A stretch of DNA of 64,000 nucleotides from Mycobacterium seoulense (GCF_010731595.1 NZ_AP022582.1:806001-870000); one strand, 5' to 3'; counted from the first letter of the stretch, positions 11,608 through 20,255 are shown. Notes: a model not told the origin generated them from the sequence alone. Numbers and translations: made by a program.

Positions 11608-14460
11608 ATGACTCGATACACCACCCAGCCGCGACGACTCTGCGTCTCCGCGCTGGCGGCGGTGGCCAACCCGTCCTATGCCCGCGTCGATACCTGGAAC
11701 CTGCTCGACGACGCGTGCCGCCACCTCGCCGAGGTCGACCTGGCCGGGCTCGACAAGACCCACGACGTGGCCCGGGTGAAACGCCTGATGGACCGCATCG
11801 CCGCCTACGAGCGGTACTGGCTGTACCCCGGCGCGGCGAACCTGGCGAGCTTCCGCGCGCACCTGGAGAGCCTGTCCACGGTGCGGCTCACCGAAGAGGT
11901 GTCCATGGCCGTGCGGCTGCTGAGCGAATACGGCGACCGCGCAGGCCTTTTCGACACCTCCGCGCCGCTGGCCGACCAGGAGCTGGTGGCCCAGGCCAAG
12001 CAGCAGCAGTTCTACACCGTCCTGCTCGCCGACGACGCGCCGGCGTCGGCCCCCGAGAACCTGGCGGAATGCCTGCGGGACCTGCACAACCCGTCGGACG
12101 ACGTGCAGTTCGAGATCCTGGTGGTTCCCAGCGTCGAGGACGCCATCACCGCGGTCGCGCTGAACGGGGAGATCCAGGCCGCGATCATCCGCGACGACCT
12201 GCCGCTGCGCTCCCGGGACCGGCTGCCGCTGATGAACACGCTGCTCGGGCCCAACGAGGACGCGGGTGACGTCATCCCCGACCGCGCCAACGACTGGGTG
12301 GAGTGCGGCGAGTGGATCCGCGAGCTGCGGCCCCACATCGACCTGTACCTGCTCACCGACGAGTCGATCGCGGCGGGCGACGACACCGAGCCCGATGTCT
12401 ACGACCGGACGTTCTATCGGCTCAACGACGTCACCGATCTGCACAGCACCGTCCTCGCCGGGCTCCGGAACCGGTATGCCACACCGTTTTTCGATGCGCT
12501 GCGCGCATACGCGGCGGCACCGGTCGGCCAATTCCACGCGCTGCCGGTCGCGCGTGGTGCCAGCATCTTCAACTCGAAGTCGTTGCAGGACATGGGCGAG
12601 TTCTACGGCCGCAACATCTTCATGGCCGAGACCTCGACCACGTCCGGCGGCCTCGACTCGCTGCTCGACCCGCACGGCAACATCAAGAAGGCGATGGACA
12701 AGGCCGCGCACACGTGGAACTCCGACCACACCTATTTCGTCACCAACGGGACCTCCACCGCCAACAAGATCGTCGTGCAGTCCCTGACCCGGCCGGGCGA
12801 CATCGTGCTGATCGACCGCAACTGCCACAAGTCGCACCACTACGGGCTGGTGCTTGCCGGTGCGTACCCGCTGTACCTGGACGCGTATCCGTTGCCGCAG
12901 TTCGCGATCTACGGGGCGGTGTCGCTGCGCACGATCAAGCAGACACTGCTGGACCTCGAAGCCGCCGGCCAGCTGGACCGGGTGCGCATGCTGCTGCTGA
13001 CCAACTGCACCTTCGACGGCGTGGTGTACAACCCGTTTCAGGTCATGCAGGAGGTGCTGGCGATCAAGCCCGACATCTGCTTCCTGTGGGACGAGGCGTG
13101 GTACGCCTTCGCCACCGCCGTGCCGTGGGCCCGGCAGCGCACGGCGATGGTGGCGGCCGAGCGCCTCGAGCAGATGCTCGCATCGCCGGAATACGCGGCC
13201 CAGTACCGGAAATGGGCAGCCGAGATGGAGGGGGTCGACCGGTCGGATTGGGTCGACCGGTCGTTGTTGCCCGACCCTGCCCGCGCCCGGGTTCGCGTCT
13301 ACGCCACACATTCGACGCACAAGTCGCTGTCGGCGCTTCGCCAGGCGTCGATGATCCACGTCCGCGACCAGGACTTCAACGCCCTGGCGCGCGACGCGTT
13401 CGGTGAGGCCTTCCTGACCCACACCTCGACCTCACCGAACCAGCAGCTGCTGGCGTCGCTGGACTTGGCCCGCCGGCAGGTCGACATCGAGGGCTTTCAG
13501 CTGGTCCGGCAGACCTACGACATGGCGCTGGTGTTTCGCCATCGCGTGCGGCGAGACCGGTTGATCAGCAAGTGGTTCCGCATCCTCGACGAGTCCGACC
13601 TGGTGCCCGAGGAGTTCCGGGCGTCGTCGGTGAGTTCCTACCGCGAGGTCCGGCAGGGCGCGCTGGCCGAGTGGAACGAGGCGTGGCGGTCCGACCAGTT
13701 CGTGCTGGACGCGACGCGGGTGACGCTGTTCGTCGGCAAGACGGGAATGAACGGGTACGACTTCCGCGAGAAGATCCTGATGGAGCGGTTCGGCATCCAG
13801 ATCAACAAGACGTCGATCAACAGCGTGCTGCTGATCTTCACCATCGGCGTCACCTGGTCGAGCGTGCATTATCTGCTCGACGTATTGCGCAGGGTGGCAA
13901 TCGATTTCGACCGCACCGAGAGCGCGGCCAGCGTCGCCGACCGGGCGTTGCACCAGCGTCACGTCGAGGAGATCACCCAGGACCTGCCGCACCTGCCCGA
14001 CTTCAGCGAGTTCGACGTCGCCTTCCAGCCCGTCGACGGGTGCATGTTCGGCGACATGCGGTCGGCCTTCTACGCCGGATACGAGGAGTCCGACCGCGAG
14101 CACGTCCTGATCGGCATGGCGGGGCGGCGGTTGGCGGAGGGCAAGACGCTGGTGTCCACCACGTTCGTGGTGCCCTACCCGCCGGGCTTCCCGGTGCTGG
14201 TCCCCGGGCAGGTGGTCTCCAAGGAGATCATCTACTTCCTGGCCCAGCTCGACGTCAAAGAGATCCACGGCTACAACCCCGACCTGGGGCTCTCGGTGTT
14301 CACCGAGGCGGCGCTGGCGCGCATGGAGGCGCAGCGCAGCGCGGCGACCGCCGCGGTCGGTTCGGCGTTCCCGGCCTTCGAGCTGCCGCCGGACGCCTCC
14401 GGACTCAACGGCGCGCTCAACGGCGACGCGGCCGCCCAGGCGGTCAGCGAAGACGCCTGA
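11608..14460 (+). CDS. PLP-dependent Orn/Lys/Arg-type decarboxylase, large form (Rv2531c-like)
   Basis: A 950-residue fold-I decarboxylase. The N-terminal 300 residues correspond to the wing/linker region of inducible basic amino-acid decarboxylases. The catalytic core includes TSTTSGGLDS, the segment FVTNGTSTANKIVVQSL, and LWDEAWYA with the Asp that contacts the pyridine nitrogen. The PLP-binding Lys is most likely Lys572 in HSTHKSLSALRQAS. A C-terminal domain follows. The substrate cannot be read from sequence. Length is close to Rv2531c (947). It is preceded by a 77-base gap, so it may have its own promoter, and it converges on a small secreted-protein gene with two bases between the stops. 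Confidence 0.92.
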   Translation: MTRYTTQPRRLCVSALAAVANPSYARVDTWNLLDDACRHLAEVDLAGLDKTHDVARVKRLMDRIAAYERYWLYPGAANLASFRAHLESLSTVRLTEEVSMAVRLLSEYGDRAGLFDTSAPLADQELVAQAKQQQFYTVLLADDAPASAPENLAECLRDLHNPSDDVQFEILVVPSVEDAITAVALNGEIQAAIIRDDLPLRSRDRLPLMNTLLGPNEDAGDVIPDRANDWVECGEWIRELRPHIDLYLLTDESIAAGDDTEPDVYDRTFYRLNDVTDLHSTVLAGLRNRYATPFFDALRAYAAAPVGQFHALPVARGASIFNSKSLQDMGEFYGRNIFMAETSTTSGGLDSLLDPHGNIKKAMDKAAHTWNSDHTYFVTNGTSTANKIVVQSLTRPGDIVLIDRNCHKSHHYGLVLAGAYPLYLDAYPLPQFAIYGAVSLRTIKQTLLDLEAAGQLDRVRMLLLTNCTFDGVVYNPFQVMQEVLAIKPDICFLWDEAWYAFATAVPWARQRTAMVAAERLEQMLASPEYAAQYRKWAAEMEGVDRSDWVDRSLLPDPARARVRVYATHSTHKSLSALRQASMIHVRDQDFNALARDAFGEAFLTHTSTSPNQQLLASLDLARRQVDIEGFQLVRQTYDMALVFRHRVRRDRLISKWFRILDESDLVPEEFRASSVSSYREVRQGALAEWNEAWRSDQFVLDATRVTLFVGKTGMNGYDFREKILMERFGIQINKTSINSVLLIFTIGVTWSSVHYLLDVLRRVAIDFDRTESAASVADRALHQRHVEEITQDLPHLPDFSEFDVAFQPVDGCMFGDMRSAFYAGYEESDREHVLIGMAGRRLAEGKTLVSTTFVVPYPPGFPVLVPGQVVSKEIIYFLAQLDVKEIHGYNPDLGLSVFTEAALARMEAQRSAATAAVGSAFPAFELPPDASGLNGALNGDAAAQAVSEDA

Positions 14461-14462
14461 GC

Positions 14463-14729
14463 CTAGGCGCCGGGCGGGGTCGAGCCTTGCGGCGCGCGCT
14501 GCGGCCCGCCGAGTTCGCCAAGCCGGAGCCCCCGGGTGATCTCGTCTTTGCGGGCCGCGCTGCCGGCCGGGGCCGTCTCCGGACAGCCGCAGCTCAGGGT
14601 GTTGAACGGGCTGGGATCGGCGCTGGCCGGCGCCGCCCCCACCAGCCCGAAGCCCAGGACGATCGCGAGGTAGGCCAGCATTCGTGTGGTCGCGCGGTTG
14701 CGGCGCGCAAGGCGTGCAGTACCAGACAT
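14463..14729 (-). CDS. Small secreted protein, unknown function
   Basis: 88 residues. A basic N-terminus (RLARRNRATTR), a hydrophobic core (MLAYLAIVLGFGLVGAA) and an APASA cleavage site near residue 37 make a convincing Sec signal peptide. The mature part is about 50 residues, Pro/Gly-rich, with two Cys in LSCGCPE. I recognise no family. The gene converges on the decarboxylase and has only 61 bases to the next gene, which runs in the same direction. Confidence 0.7.
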   Translation of the reverse strand: MSGTARLARRNRATTRMLAYLAIVLGFGLVGAAPASADPSPFNTLSCGCPETAPAGSAARKDEITRGLRLGELGGPQRAPQGSTPPGA

Positions 14730-14790
14730 GACGACGCCAGCCTAGGTGGGATCGCTGGGAACCGGCTGAGAACCGCGCTGATCTCGGTCG

Positions 14791-15597
14791 TCACGCCGCT
14801 TCGTGGTCCGCGCCGGGGTGGCGCCCCGCGCGCTGCGGCAGGACGACGAGCAGCGCCACGATGATCGCGGCGATCACCGCCGAGGCCAACGGGCGGCTCA
14901 GGGCCAGCCCGCCGTCGGCGACCGGCTTGTCGATGAAGTCACCCACCGTCGCACCCAATGGCCGGGTCAAGATGAACGCGACCCAGAACAACGCCACGCG
15001 CGATACCGCGGTCCAGTAGTAGAGCGCCACGACCACGGCCAGGCCGGCCGCGAACACCAACGCCCCACGCTCATAACCGAAGTCGCGAGTGTCGGCCAGC
15101 CAATCGCCGAGCGCGGTGCCCAGGGTCTGCGAGAAAGTGATTGTCGCCCAATAGAACGCCTCCACTTTCGGCGTCGAGACGGTGGTGACCGATACGGTGC
15201 CCTGCGACCAACGCCACAGGCCCAGGGTGGCCAGCAGGCAGGCCAGCAGCAGCAGGGAACCGCCGGTGTAACCGATGCCGAGCGATCGGTCGGCGAAGTC
15301 GGCCAACACCGTGCCGAACGTCGTCGAGGCCACGATCGTCGCCCAGTACAGCGGCGCGTGAAAGCGCTTGGCGAAGATCTGCGCGGCGACCAGCACCACC
15401 AGCGCGACGCCGAAGAGCGCAACCCCGGCGGCGTAGCCCCAGTTCAGGGTCATCGTGACGGTGTCGCCGCCCGTCTCGCCCAAGGTGGTGGCCAGGACCT
15501 TGATGATCCAGAAGCCCAGGGTGACCGCCGGCACCTTGGTCAACGCGTGTCGCGAAACGTCACTCATCCCCGGTCGACTCCCCGTGTCGTTGTCCAT
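14791..15597 (-). CDS. Membrane protein built of four internal repeats (COG4705-like)
   Basis: 268 residues, with about eight membrane helices. The segment KVLATTLGETGGDT recurs in diverged form as ASTTFGTVLADFADR, FSQTLGTALGDWLAD and LTRPLGATVGDFIDK. Each is a helix starting with an aromatic/Trp residue and ending in a polar G-x-x-x-(G/A)D motif, so the protein is a four-fold repeat. I assign it to the uncharacterised COG4705-type membrane proteins from memory. No biochemical role can be given. ATG at 15597; an alternative Met is at residue 11. Two direct heptamers 19 bases upstream suggest control by a response regulator. Confidence 0.82.
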   Translation of the reverse strand: MDNDTGSRPGMSDVSRHALTKVPAVTLGFWIIKVLATTLGETGGDTVTMTLNWGYAAGVALFGVALVVLVAAQIFAKRFHAPLYWATIVASTTFGTVLADFADRSLGIGYTGGSLLLLACLLATLGLWRWSQGTVSVTTVSTPKVEAFYWATITFSQTLGTALGDWLADTRDFGYERGALVFAAGLAVVVALYYWTAVSRVALFWVAFILTRPLGATVGDFIDKPVADGGLALSRPLASAVIAAIIVALLVVLPQRAGRHPGADHEAA

Positions 15598-15615
15598 GCA
15601 TTCCGAGAGTAGCCG

Positions 15616-15633
15616 CGCTGAGAGAACGCTGAG
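15616..15633 (-). promoter_or_regulatory. Direct repeat, possible response-regulator site
   Basis: On the minus strand CTCAGCG occurs twice with 4 bases between copies, an 11-base period. It lies 19-36 bases upstream of the four-repeat membrane gene. Tandem heptamers one helical turn apart are the usual binding pattern of OmpR/PhoB-family regulators (the M. tuberculosis PhoP site has the same spacing). No regulator gene is nearby, so the protein that binds is unknown. Confidence 0.4.
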
Positions 15634-15821
15634 TCAACCCTTAAGAGGACGCTGTGTTCAGGCTGTGAATCGCGGTTGGGCACCGGTCTTTCCGCTGGCA
15701 ATGGAAACCTAAGTGGCGGACAGTATTTCACGTTTCATTCCATGTCGGCCCAGGTGTCAGTTCTGCACGGCGGATATGAATTACCTTAGTATTCAATAAG
15801 TTACGGTGGTTTGGATGCCCA

Positions 15822-17120
15822 GTGCGCGACGAAAGCCGTGTCACCATGGGGTGCATGTTCCTCGAGGCCAGGGGCGCCGGCCAACTCGGCGCGGGCGGGC
15901 GCTGGTCGGTCATGGTCGTCTCGCTGGGGGTGACGGCAACCTCGTTCCTGTTCATCAATGGCGTCGCATTCCTGATCCCCTCGCTGCAGGCGCGCCGCGG
16001 CATACCGTTGACCGAAGCCGGCCTGGTGTCGTCCATGCCGAGCTGGGGCATGGTGGTCACGCTGGTGCTGTGGGGCTGGGTGTTGGACCGGGTCGGTGAG
16101 CGGCTCGTGCTGACGGCCGGTTCGGCGCTCACGGCGGCAGCGGCCTATGCCGCGGCGTCGGCCCATTCGATGCTGGCCGTCGGCGTCTTCTTGTTCCTCG
16201 GTGGGATGGCGGCGGCCAGCTGTAACACCGCCGGCGGGCGGCTGGTGTCCGCATGGTTCCCGTCACAGCAACGGGGCCTGGCGATGGGCATCCGCCAGAC
16301 CGCACAGCCGCTGGGCATCGCCCTGGGCGCGTTGGTGATACCGGAGCTGGCCGAACGCGGCCCCCGGTCGGGGCTGATGTTCCTCGCGCTCATGTGCACC
16401 ATGGCAGCGGTCGCCAGCGCGCTGGGGATCGTCGATCCGCCGCGGAAATCACGCAAGGTAGCCAGCGACGCAGAACTTGCCAGTCCGTATCGCGGGTCGT
16501 TCGTCCTGTGGCGGATTCACGCGGTGGGCGCCCTGCTGATGATGCCGCAGACCGTGACCGTCACGTTCATGCTCGTGTGGTTGATCGATCGCCATGGCTG
16601 GTCGGTTGCGGCCGCCGGCGGCCTCGTGACCATGTGTCAACTGCTGGGCGCGGCGGGCCGCATCGCGGTCGGACGCTGGTCGGATCGCACCGGCTCGCGG
16701 ATGCGACCCGTCCGCGCCATCGCCGTCGCCGCCACGCTGACCCTGTTCCTGCTCGCCCTCGCCGACGGCATCGGTTCGGGCTACGACGTGTTGCTCATGG
16801 CCGCCATCTCGGTGATCGCCGTGCTCGACAACGGGCTCGAGGCCACCGCCATCACCGAGTTCGCCGGCCCCTTCTGGAGCGGGCGCGCTTTGGGCCTGCA
16901 GAACACCACGCAGCGGTTGATGGCGGCCGCCGGGCCCCCGCTCTTCGGTGCACTGATCGTGGCCGCCGAATACCCGGCGGCCTGGGCGCTTTGCGCGTTG
17001 TTCCCGTTGGCGGCCGTGCCGCTGGTGCCCGCCGGGTCGTGCGGGCGCGACGCGGAAACAGGGGAGAGCGTTGTGCCACAACGATCCCGGCGGGATCGTG
17101 AGGTGATCGAGGCTCGATGA
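15822..17120 (+). CDS. Major facilitator superfamily transporter
   Basis: About 432 residues with 12 predicted membrane helices in two halves separated by a hydrophilic loop near residues 208-225 (DPPRKSRKVASDAE). The loop between helices 2 and 3 has the MFS motif-A-like GWVLDRVGERLV, and the second half repeats it as GRWSDRTGSRM. The substrate is not identifiable. The start could be GTG 15822 or one of the in-frame ATGs at 15846 and 15855, which place the first helix closer to the N-terminus. The upstream 220 bases are visibly AT-richer than the surroundings and should hold the promoter. It ends 122 bases before a convergent gene. Confidence 0.88.
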   Translation: MRDESRVTMGCMFLEARGAGQLGAGGRWSVMVVSLGVTATSFLFINGVAFLIPSLQARRGIPLTEAGLVSSMPSWGMVVTLVLWGWVLDRVGERLVLTAGSALTAAAAYAAASAHSMLAVGVFLFLGGMAAASCNTAGGRLVSAWFPSQQRGLAMGIRQTAQPLGIALGALVIPELAERGPRSGLMFLALMCTMAAVASALGIVDPPRKSRKVASDAELASPYRGSFVLWRIHAVGALLMMPQTVTVTFMLVWLIDRHGWSVAAAGGLVTMCQLLGAAGRIAVGRWSDRTGSRMRPVRAIAVAATLTLFLLALADGIGSGYDVLLMAAISVIAVLDNGLEATAITEFAGPFWSGRALGLQNTTQRLMAAAGPPLFGALIVAAEYPAAWALCALFPLAAVPLVPAGSCGRDAETGESVVPQRSRRDREVIEAR

Positions 17121-17242
17121 TCGCGCGTTGTGCGTCGGACCGCGCCGGGTAGCCGGCGATCGCGGGTGCGCTGACGGCTTTCAGTGTGCGTGCACGGCGC
17201 CGACACGCCGGTGACTCCCGCCCTGGCCGCACACTCAAGTGC

Positions 17243-17782
17243 TCAGCGCAGGATACGGGCGTACAGCAGGCTGTCTTGCGGCTCGAGGCCCAGGTTGGGG
17301 TAGACGGCGTGGCGGGCCAGGCGGCCCTCCAACACGAAACCGGCGCGCTCGAGCAGCCGCGCCGACCGCTCGTTGTCGACATTGCACGTGGCCCACACCC
17401 GGTACACCGCCCGGTCGCTGTCGAGCGCGGTCAACAGCATGTCGAGCACCTCGGACATCAGGCCCTTGCCCCACCACCGTCGGCCCAGGCAGTAACCGAT
17501 CTCGACCGAGTGCGGCACCGGGCGCCGGCAGCTGGCCAGGCCGACCACGTCCCCGCTGTGCCGTAACTCGATCACCCAGGTCCGCTCGTCGGCGGTGGCG
17601 TTGAGCTTTTCGGTGATCACCCGCCGGGTCGCCGCCACGTCGGGATGCGGCGCCCACATCAGATACCGGGTGACCTCGGGATCGCGGGCGACCCGCTGAA
17701 ACAGTGCGCCGGCGTCGTCGAGGACGGGCCTTCGCAGCACCAGCCGGGGCCCGGTGATGCGGTCGGGTGGGTAGTCGGCCAC
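17243..17782 (-). CDS. GNAT family acetyltransferase (RimJ/RimL type)
   Basis: 179 residues, predicted to transfer an acetyl group from acetyl-CoA. It opens ITGPRLVLRRPVLDDAGALFQ as in RimJ-type enzymes, has the CoA-binding region GYCLGRRWWGKGLMSEVLDMLL, and ends with VDNERSARLLERAGFVLEGRLARHAVYPNLG, a strong RimJ/RimL signature. The substrate (ribosomal protein, antibiotic or small molecule) is unknown. The GTG start at 17782 lies 4 bases after the stop of the serine hydrolase gene, so the two form an operon. The open frame continues upstream, but only as antisense-frame sequence within that gene. Confidence 0.88.
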   Translation of the reverse strand: MADYPPDRITGPRLVLRRPVLDDAGALFQRVARDPEVTRYLMWAPHPDVAATRRVITEKLNATADERTWVIELRHSGDVVGLASCRRPVPHSVEIGYCLGRRWWGKGLMSEVLDMLLTALDSDRAVYRVWATCNVDNERSARLLERAGFVLEGRLARHAVYPNLGLEPQDSLLYARILR

Positions 17783-17786
17783 GGCG

Positions 17787-19034
17787 CTAGAGGCCGAGCG
17801 CCTGATAGGTGCGGCGGACGAACTTCGGTTGCACCGATTGGAGTTTCGCCAGCGAGGTGTTGCCCGCGACGGCCGCGGCAACGTCGGCGGACATATCGGG
17901 CAGGTTCTGGACCAGATAGAGCAGAACCAGATCGGCGGCCGGGTCGGCCTGCCACCACGTCCCGTAGGCGCCGGGCCAGCTGAAGGTCCCGACCCCACCC
18001 GGCCCGAACAGCGGTGTGCTCCGTGCGGGATCGGTCACCACCGACAGGTTCAGCCCGAAGCCGCGGCCCACCCAATACGGCGCCCCCAGGAAGTTGTGGC
18101 GCTTCTGTTCGTCGGTCAGCCGGTCGGTCCGCATCAGCCGGGCGGACTCGGCCGACAGCACCCGCACGCCGTCGATCGTTCCCTCGCCGAGCAGCATGCG
18201 CACGAACCGCAGGTAATCGTCGGCGGTCGACCACAGGCCGCCGCCCGCGTTGGGGAACGACGGCGGCTTGATGTGCGGCGGCCCCATCACGTCGTGGTGC
18301 AGTCCGCCCTGCTCGTCGAGCCGGTACATGGTGGCGGCGCGGCGGCGCGCCTCGGGGGAGACGAAGAACCCGGTATCCGGCATGCCCACCGGGCCCAGCA
18401 CCCGTTCCTCGAGAACCTGGTGGAACGGCTTGCCCTCGATGCGCGCCGCGATGACGCCCAGCAGGTCGATGGAATGGCTGTAGGTGAGCCGGTCGCCCGG
18501 CTGATGCACCAGCGGCAGCCGGGCCAGTTCGGCCAGCCAGGCGTCGGGACCCTGGTTGAACGGCAGCCGCATGTAGGCCTTGGCGATCGGCCCGGACACC
18601 GAGAAGCTGTAGGCCAGGCCGCTGGTGTGGGTGAGCAGGTCCTCGATCAGGATGGCGCGCCGCGCCGGATGCGTGCGGTCCAGCGGGCCGTGCGGCTCGT
18701 CGAGCACCCGCACGTCGGCCAGCTCCGGCGCCCAGCGCACGACCGGGTCCTTCAGCGTCAGCTTGCCCTCGTCGACCAGGCTCATCACCGCCGCGACGGT
18801 GACCGGCTTGGTCATCGATGCGATCCGGAACAGGGTGTCGCGTTGCATCGGCAGGCCCGCGTCCACGTCGCGATGGCCGATTTCGTTGACCTGCAGCACT
18901 TCTCCGCGCTGCCAGACCATTGTCACCGCGCCGGCGAGCATGCCGGCGTCACACACTTCGCGGATGGAGGCCGCGTTGGCGTCGAGATTCACCCGAATCA
19001 CGTTAGCGTCGGGCCCGGGGCGCGCGGACGTCAC
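17787..19034 (-). CDS. Beta-lactamase-related serine hydrolase / esterase
   Basis: 415 residues of the class C beta-lactamase/esterase fold. The nucleophile motif is SMTK at residues 73-76 (SxxK) and the second catalytic residue is probably Tyr185 in YSHS. LLTHTSGL around residue 134 and HPGD-like VHQPGDRL are family hallmarks. No signal peptide is seen, so it acts in the cytoplasm; members of this family in mycobacteria (several Lip proteins) are usually esterases rather than beta-lactamases. GTG start. One base separates it from the upstream STAS gene, so STAS, hydrolase and acetyltransferase genes are likely co-transcribed. Confidence 0.9.
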   Translation of the reverse strand: MTSARPGPDANVIRVNLDANAASIREVCDAGMLAGAVTMVWQRGEVLQVNEIGHRDVDAGLPMQRDTLFRIASMTKPVTVAAVMSLVDEGKLTLKDPVVRWAPELADVRVLDEPHGPLDRTHPARRAILIEDLLTHTSGLAYSFSVSGPIAKAYMRLPFNQGPDAWLAELARLPLVHQPGDRLTYSHSIDLLGVIAARIEGKPFHQVLEERVLGPVGMPDTGFFVSPEARRRAATMYRLDEQGGLHHDVMGPPHIKPPSFPNAGGGLWSTADDYLRFVRMLLGEGTIDGVRVLSAESARLMRTDRLTDEQKRHNFLGAPYWVGRGFGLNLSVVTDPARSTPLFGPGGVGTFSWPGAYGTWWQADPAADLVLLYLVQNLPDMSADVAAAVAGNTSLAKLQSVQPKFVRRTYQALGL

Positions 19035-19035
19035 A

Positions 19036-19386
19036 CTAGGGCTGTCGCCCTTCCAGCGCGTCGTCCACGGTGGGATAGAGCTCGATGAACTCGTCGAGGC
19101 CCACGATGCGCAGCGTCCGGCTGGTGGCCGAGCCCTGGGCCGCCACCCGCAGCGAGGTCGGGCTGTCCTGGGTCAGGCGCTGCACCTCGACCAGCACGGT
19201 GATGCCCGCGGAGGACAGGAAGTTCACCCCGGTGAGGTCGATGACGAGCACCGCGGGCGTGCCGGAGAGGGCGACGTCGATCTGCGTCGCGAGCGAGGGC
19301 GCGGTGATGATGTCCACCGCACCGCTGACCTCGAGGATCACCGCCTCACCGGCATCGCGGCGGTTGACCCAGAACTCCTCGCTCAT
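19036..19386 (-). CDS. STAS-domain anti-sigma factor antagonist
   Basis: 116 residues covering one STAS domain: VILEVSGAVDIITAPSLATQI, then VLVIDLTGVNFLSSAGITVL, where a Ser of LSSAG is the expected phosphorylation site of SpoIIAA-type antagonists, and a final YPTVDDAL. Such proteins release sigma factors from anti-sigma kinases. No kinase or sigma gene is nearby, so the partner is encoded elsewhere. The start was set at ATG 19386 (MSEEFWVNRR), where homology begins; the frame is open to 19476. First gene of the operon with the serine hydrolase. Confidence 0.85.
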   Translation of the reverse strand: MSEEFWVNRRDAGEAVILEVSGAVDIITAPSLATQIDVALSGTPAVLVIDLTGVNFLSSAGITVLVEVQRLTQDSPTSLRVAAQGSATSRTLRIVGLDEFIELYPTVDDALEGRQP

Positions 19387-19560
19387 GACGATCCGAACCG
19401 TACTGCCTGCCCGCGACGACCGACCAACCGGTCCGTGACGCGCCGGCCGCGGTGGGCCGCCACGGCAAGATTTCATGACGGTTTCGGTTGAGCAAAGGTA
19501 CTGCAGCGTACCCGCGGTGCGCGGCCCGACACCGCCTGTTTGGCTTTAGTGTTGGCTGCT

Positions 19561-19989
19561 ATGTCCGGACCGAACAATCGCGTGAAGCGCTGGCGCACAG
19601 CGCTTCACGCAACGGTGTCGGCATTGCTGGTCGCCATCCCCGGACTCGCCGCCACTCCCGCGGCTCGCGCGGCCGCGGCCACGGCGACGTTGTCGGTGGA
19701 ACACGCGTGGCAGACCGGCTTCATCGCGAACTTCACCGTCACCAACTTGAGCGCGGTGCCGCTGACCGACTGGCGGCTCGACTTCGACATGCCGGCCGGA
19801 CAATCCGTCCTGCACACGTGGAACAGCACCGTCACCCAGTCGGGCACCCACTACGTGCTCACCCCCGCGAATTGGAATCGCAGCATTGCACCCGGTGGTT
19901 CAGCCACAGGTGGCGTGAGAGGCGTGGTGATCGGTTCCTTCTCGCCACCGTCGAATTGCGTGCTCAACGGGCAGTATCCCTGCACCTAG
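19561..19989 (+). CDS. Secreted carbohydrate-binding module family 2 protein (Rv1987-like)
   Basis: 142 residues, exactly the length I recall for M. tuberculosis Rv1987, and similar throughout. A signal peptide (KRWRTALHATVSALLVAIPG, ending near AARA) is followed by a single CBM2 domain: WQTGFIANFTVTN, LTDWRLDFDMP, TWNSTVTQSGTHYVL and NWNRSIAPGGSA contain the surface Trp residues that bind cellulose or chitin. There is no catalytic domain, so it is a binding protein, although databases often call it a chitinase. ATG at 19561. The C-terminus has Cys residues in NCVLNGQYPCT. Confidence 0.9.
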   Translation: MSGPNNRVKRWRTALHATVSALLVAIPGLAATPAARAAAATATLSVEHAWQTGFIANFTVTNLSAVPLTDWRLDFDMPAGQSVLHTWNSTVTQSGTHYVLTPANWNRSIAPGGSATGGVRGVVIGSFSPPSNCVLNGQYPCT

Positions 19990-20206
19990 CGGCGGCCGCG
20001 CACCGACGCCCAGTTCCGCGCGGTACCGCGGCACGCTGTCGTCCTCCGCAAGCGGGAGGGTGCCCGCGGTGAGGCGGGGGCCACGCGGCCCCACTTGCGG
20101 TGCGACGGCTGGGGCGGGTGTGGCGGCCCGGGTGCTCGACCGCGACGCCGGTCGTGCCTCGCGCCGCGCGCTTTCGAACAAGTGCTACGCTGCCGGGCAG
20201 TCGACA

Positions 20207-20243
20207 TCCTTTAACGATCCGTCCGGCGAGGCGGAGAAGGAGG
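20207..20243 (+). promoter_or_regulatory. PyrR-binding RNA hairpin over the pyrR ribosome binding site
   Basis: Bases 20222-20232 read TCCGGCGAGGC and match the PyrR recognition loop UCCNGNGAGGY known from Bacillus. CCG and CGG flank it as a short stem. Further out, TCCTT at 20207-20211 can pair with AAGGA at 20237-20241, which is part of the Shine-Dalgarno sequence of pyrR. Binding of PyrR-UMP would therefore hide the ribosome binding site. This fits the translational repression described for mycobacterial pyr operons, as I recall it from M. smegmatis. Confidence 0.7.
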
Positions 20244-20255
20244 TCAAGGTTTCGC

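Noticed and set aside
11287..13422. Minus-strand frame of about 710 codons opposite the decarboxylase
   Set aside because: Antisense shadow in high-GC DNA; no recognisable domain.
17181..17236. Inverted repeat AGTGTGCG/CGCACACT between the MFS and GNAT genes as a terminator
   Set aside because: The arms are 38 bases apart with no T-run; too weak to call.
17787..19034. True beta-lactamase resistance gene
   Set aside because: It has SxxK and Tyr motifs but no signal peptide; mycobacterial relatives are mostly esterases.
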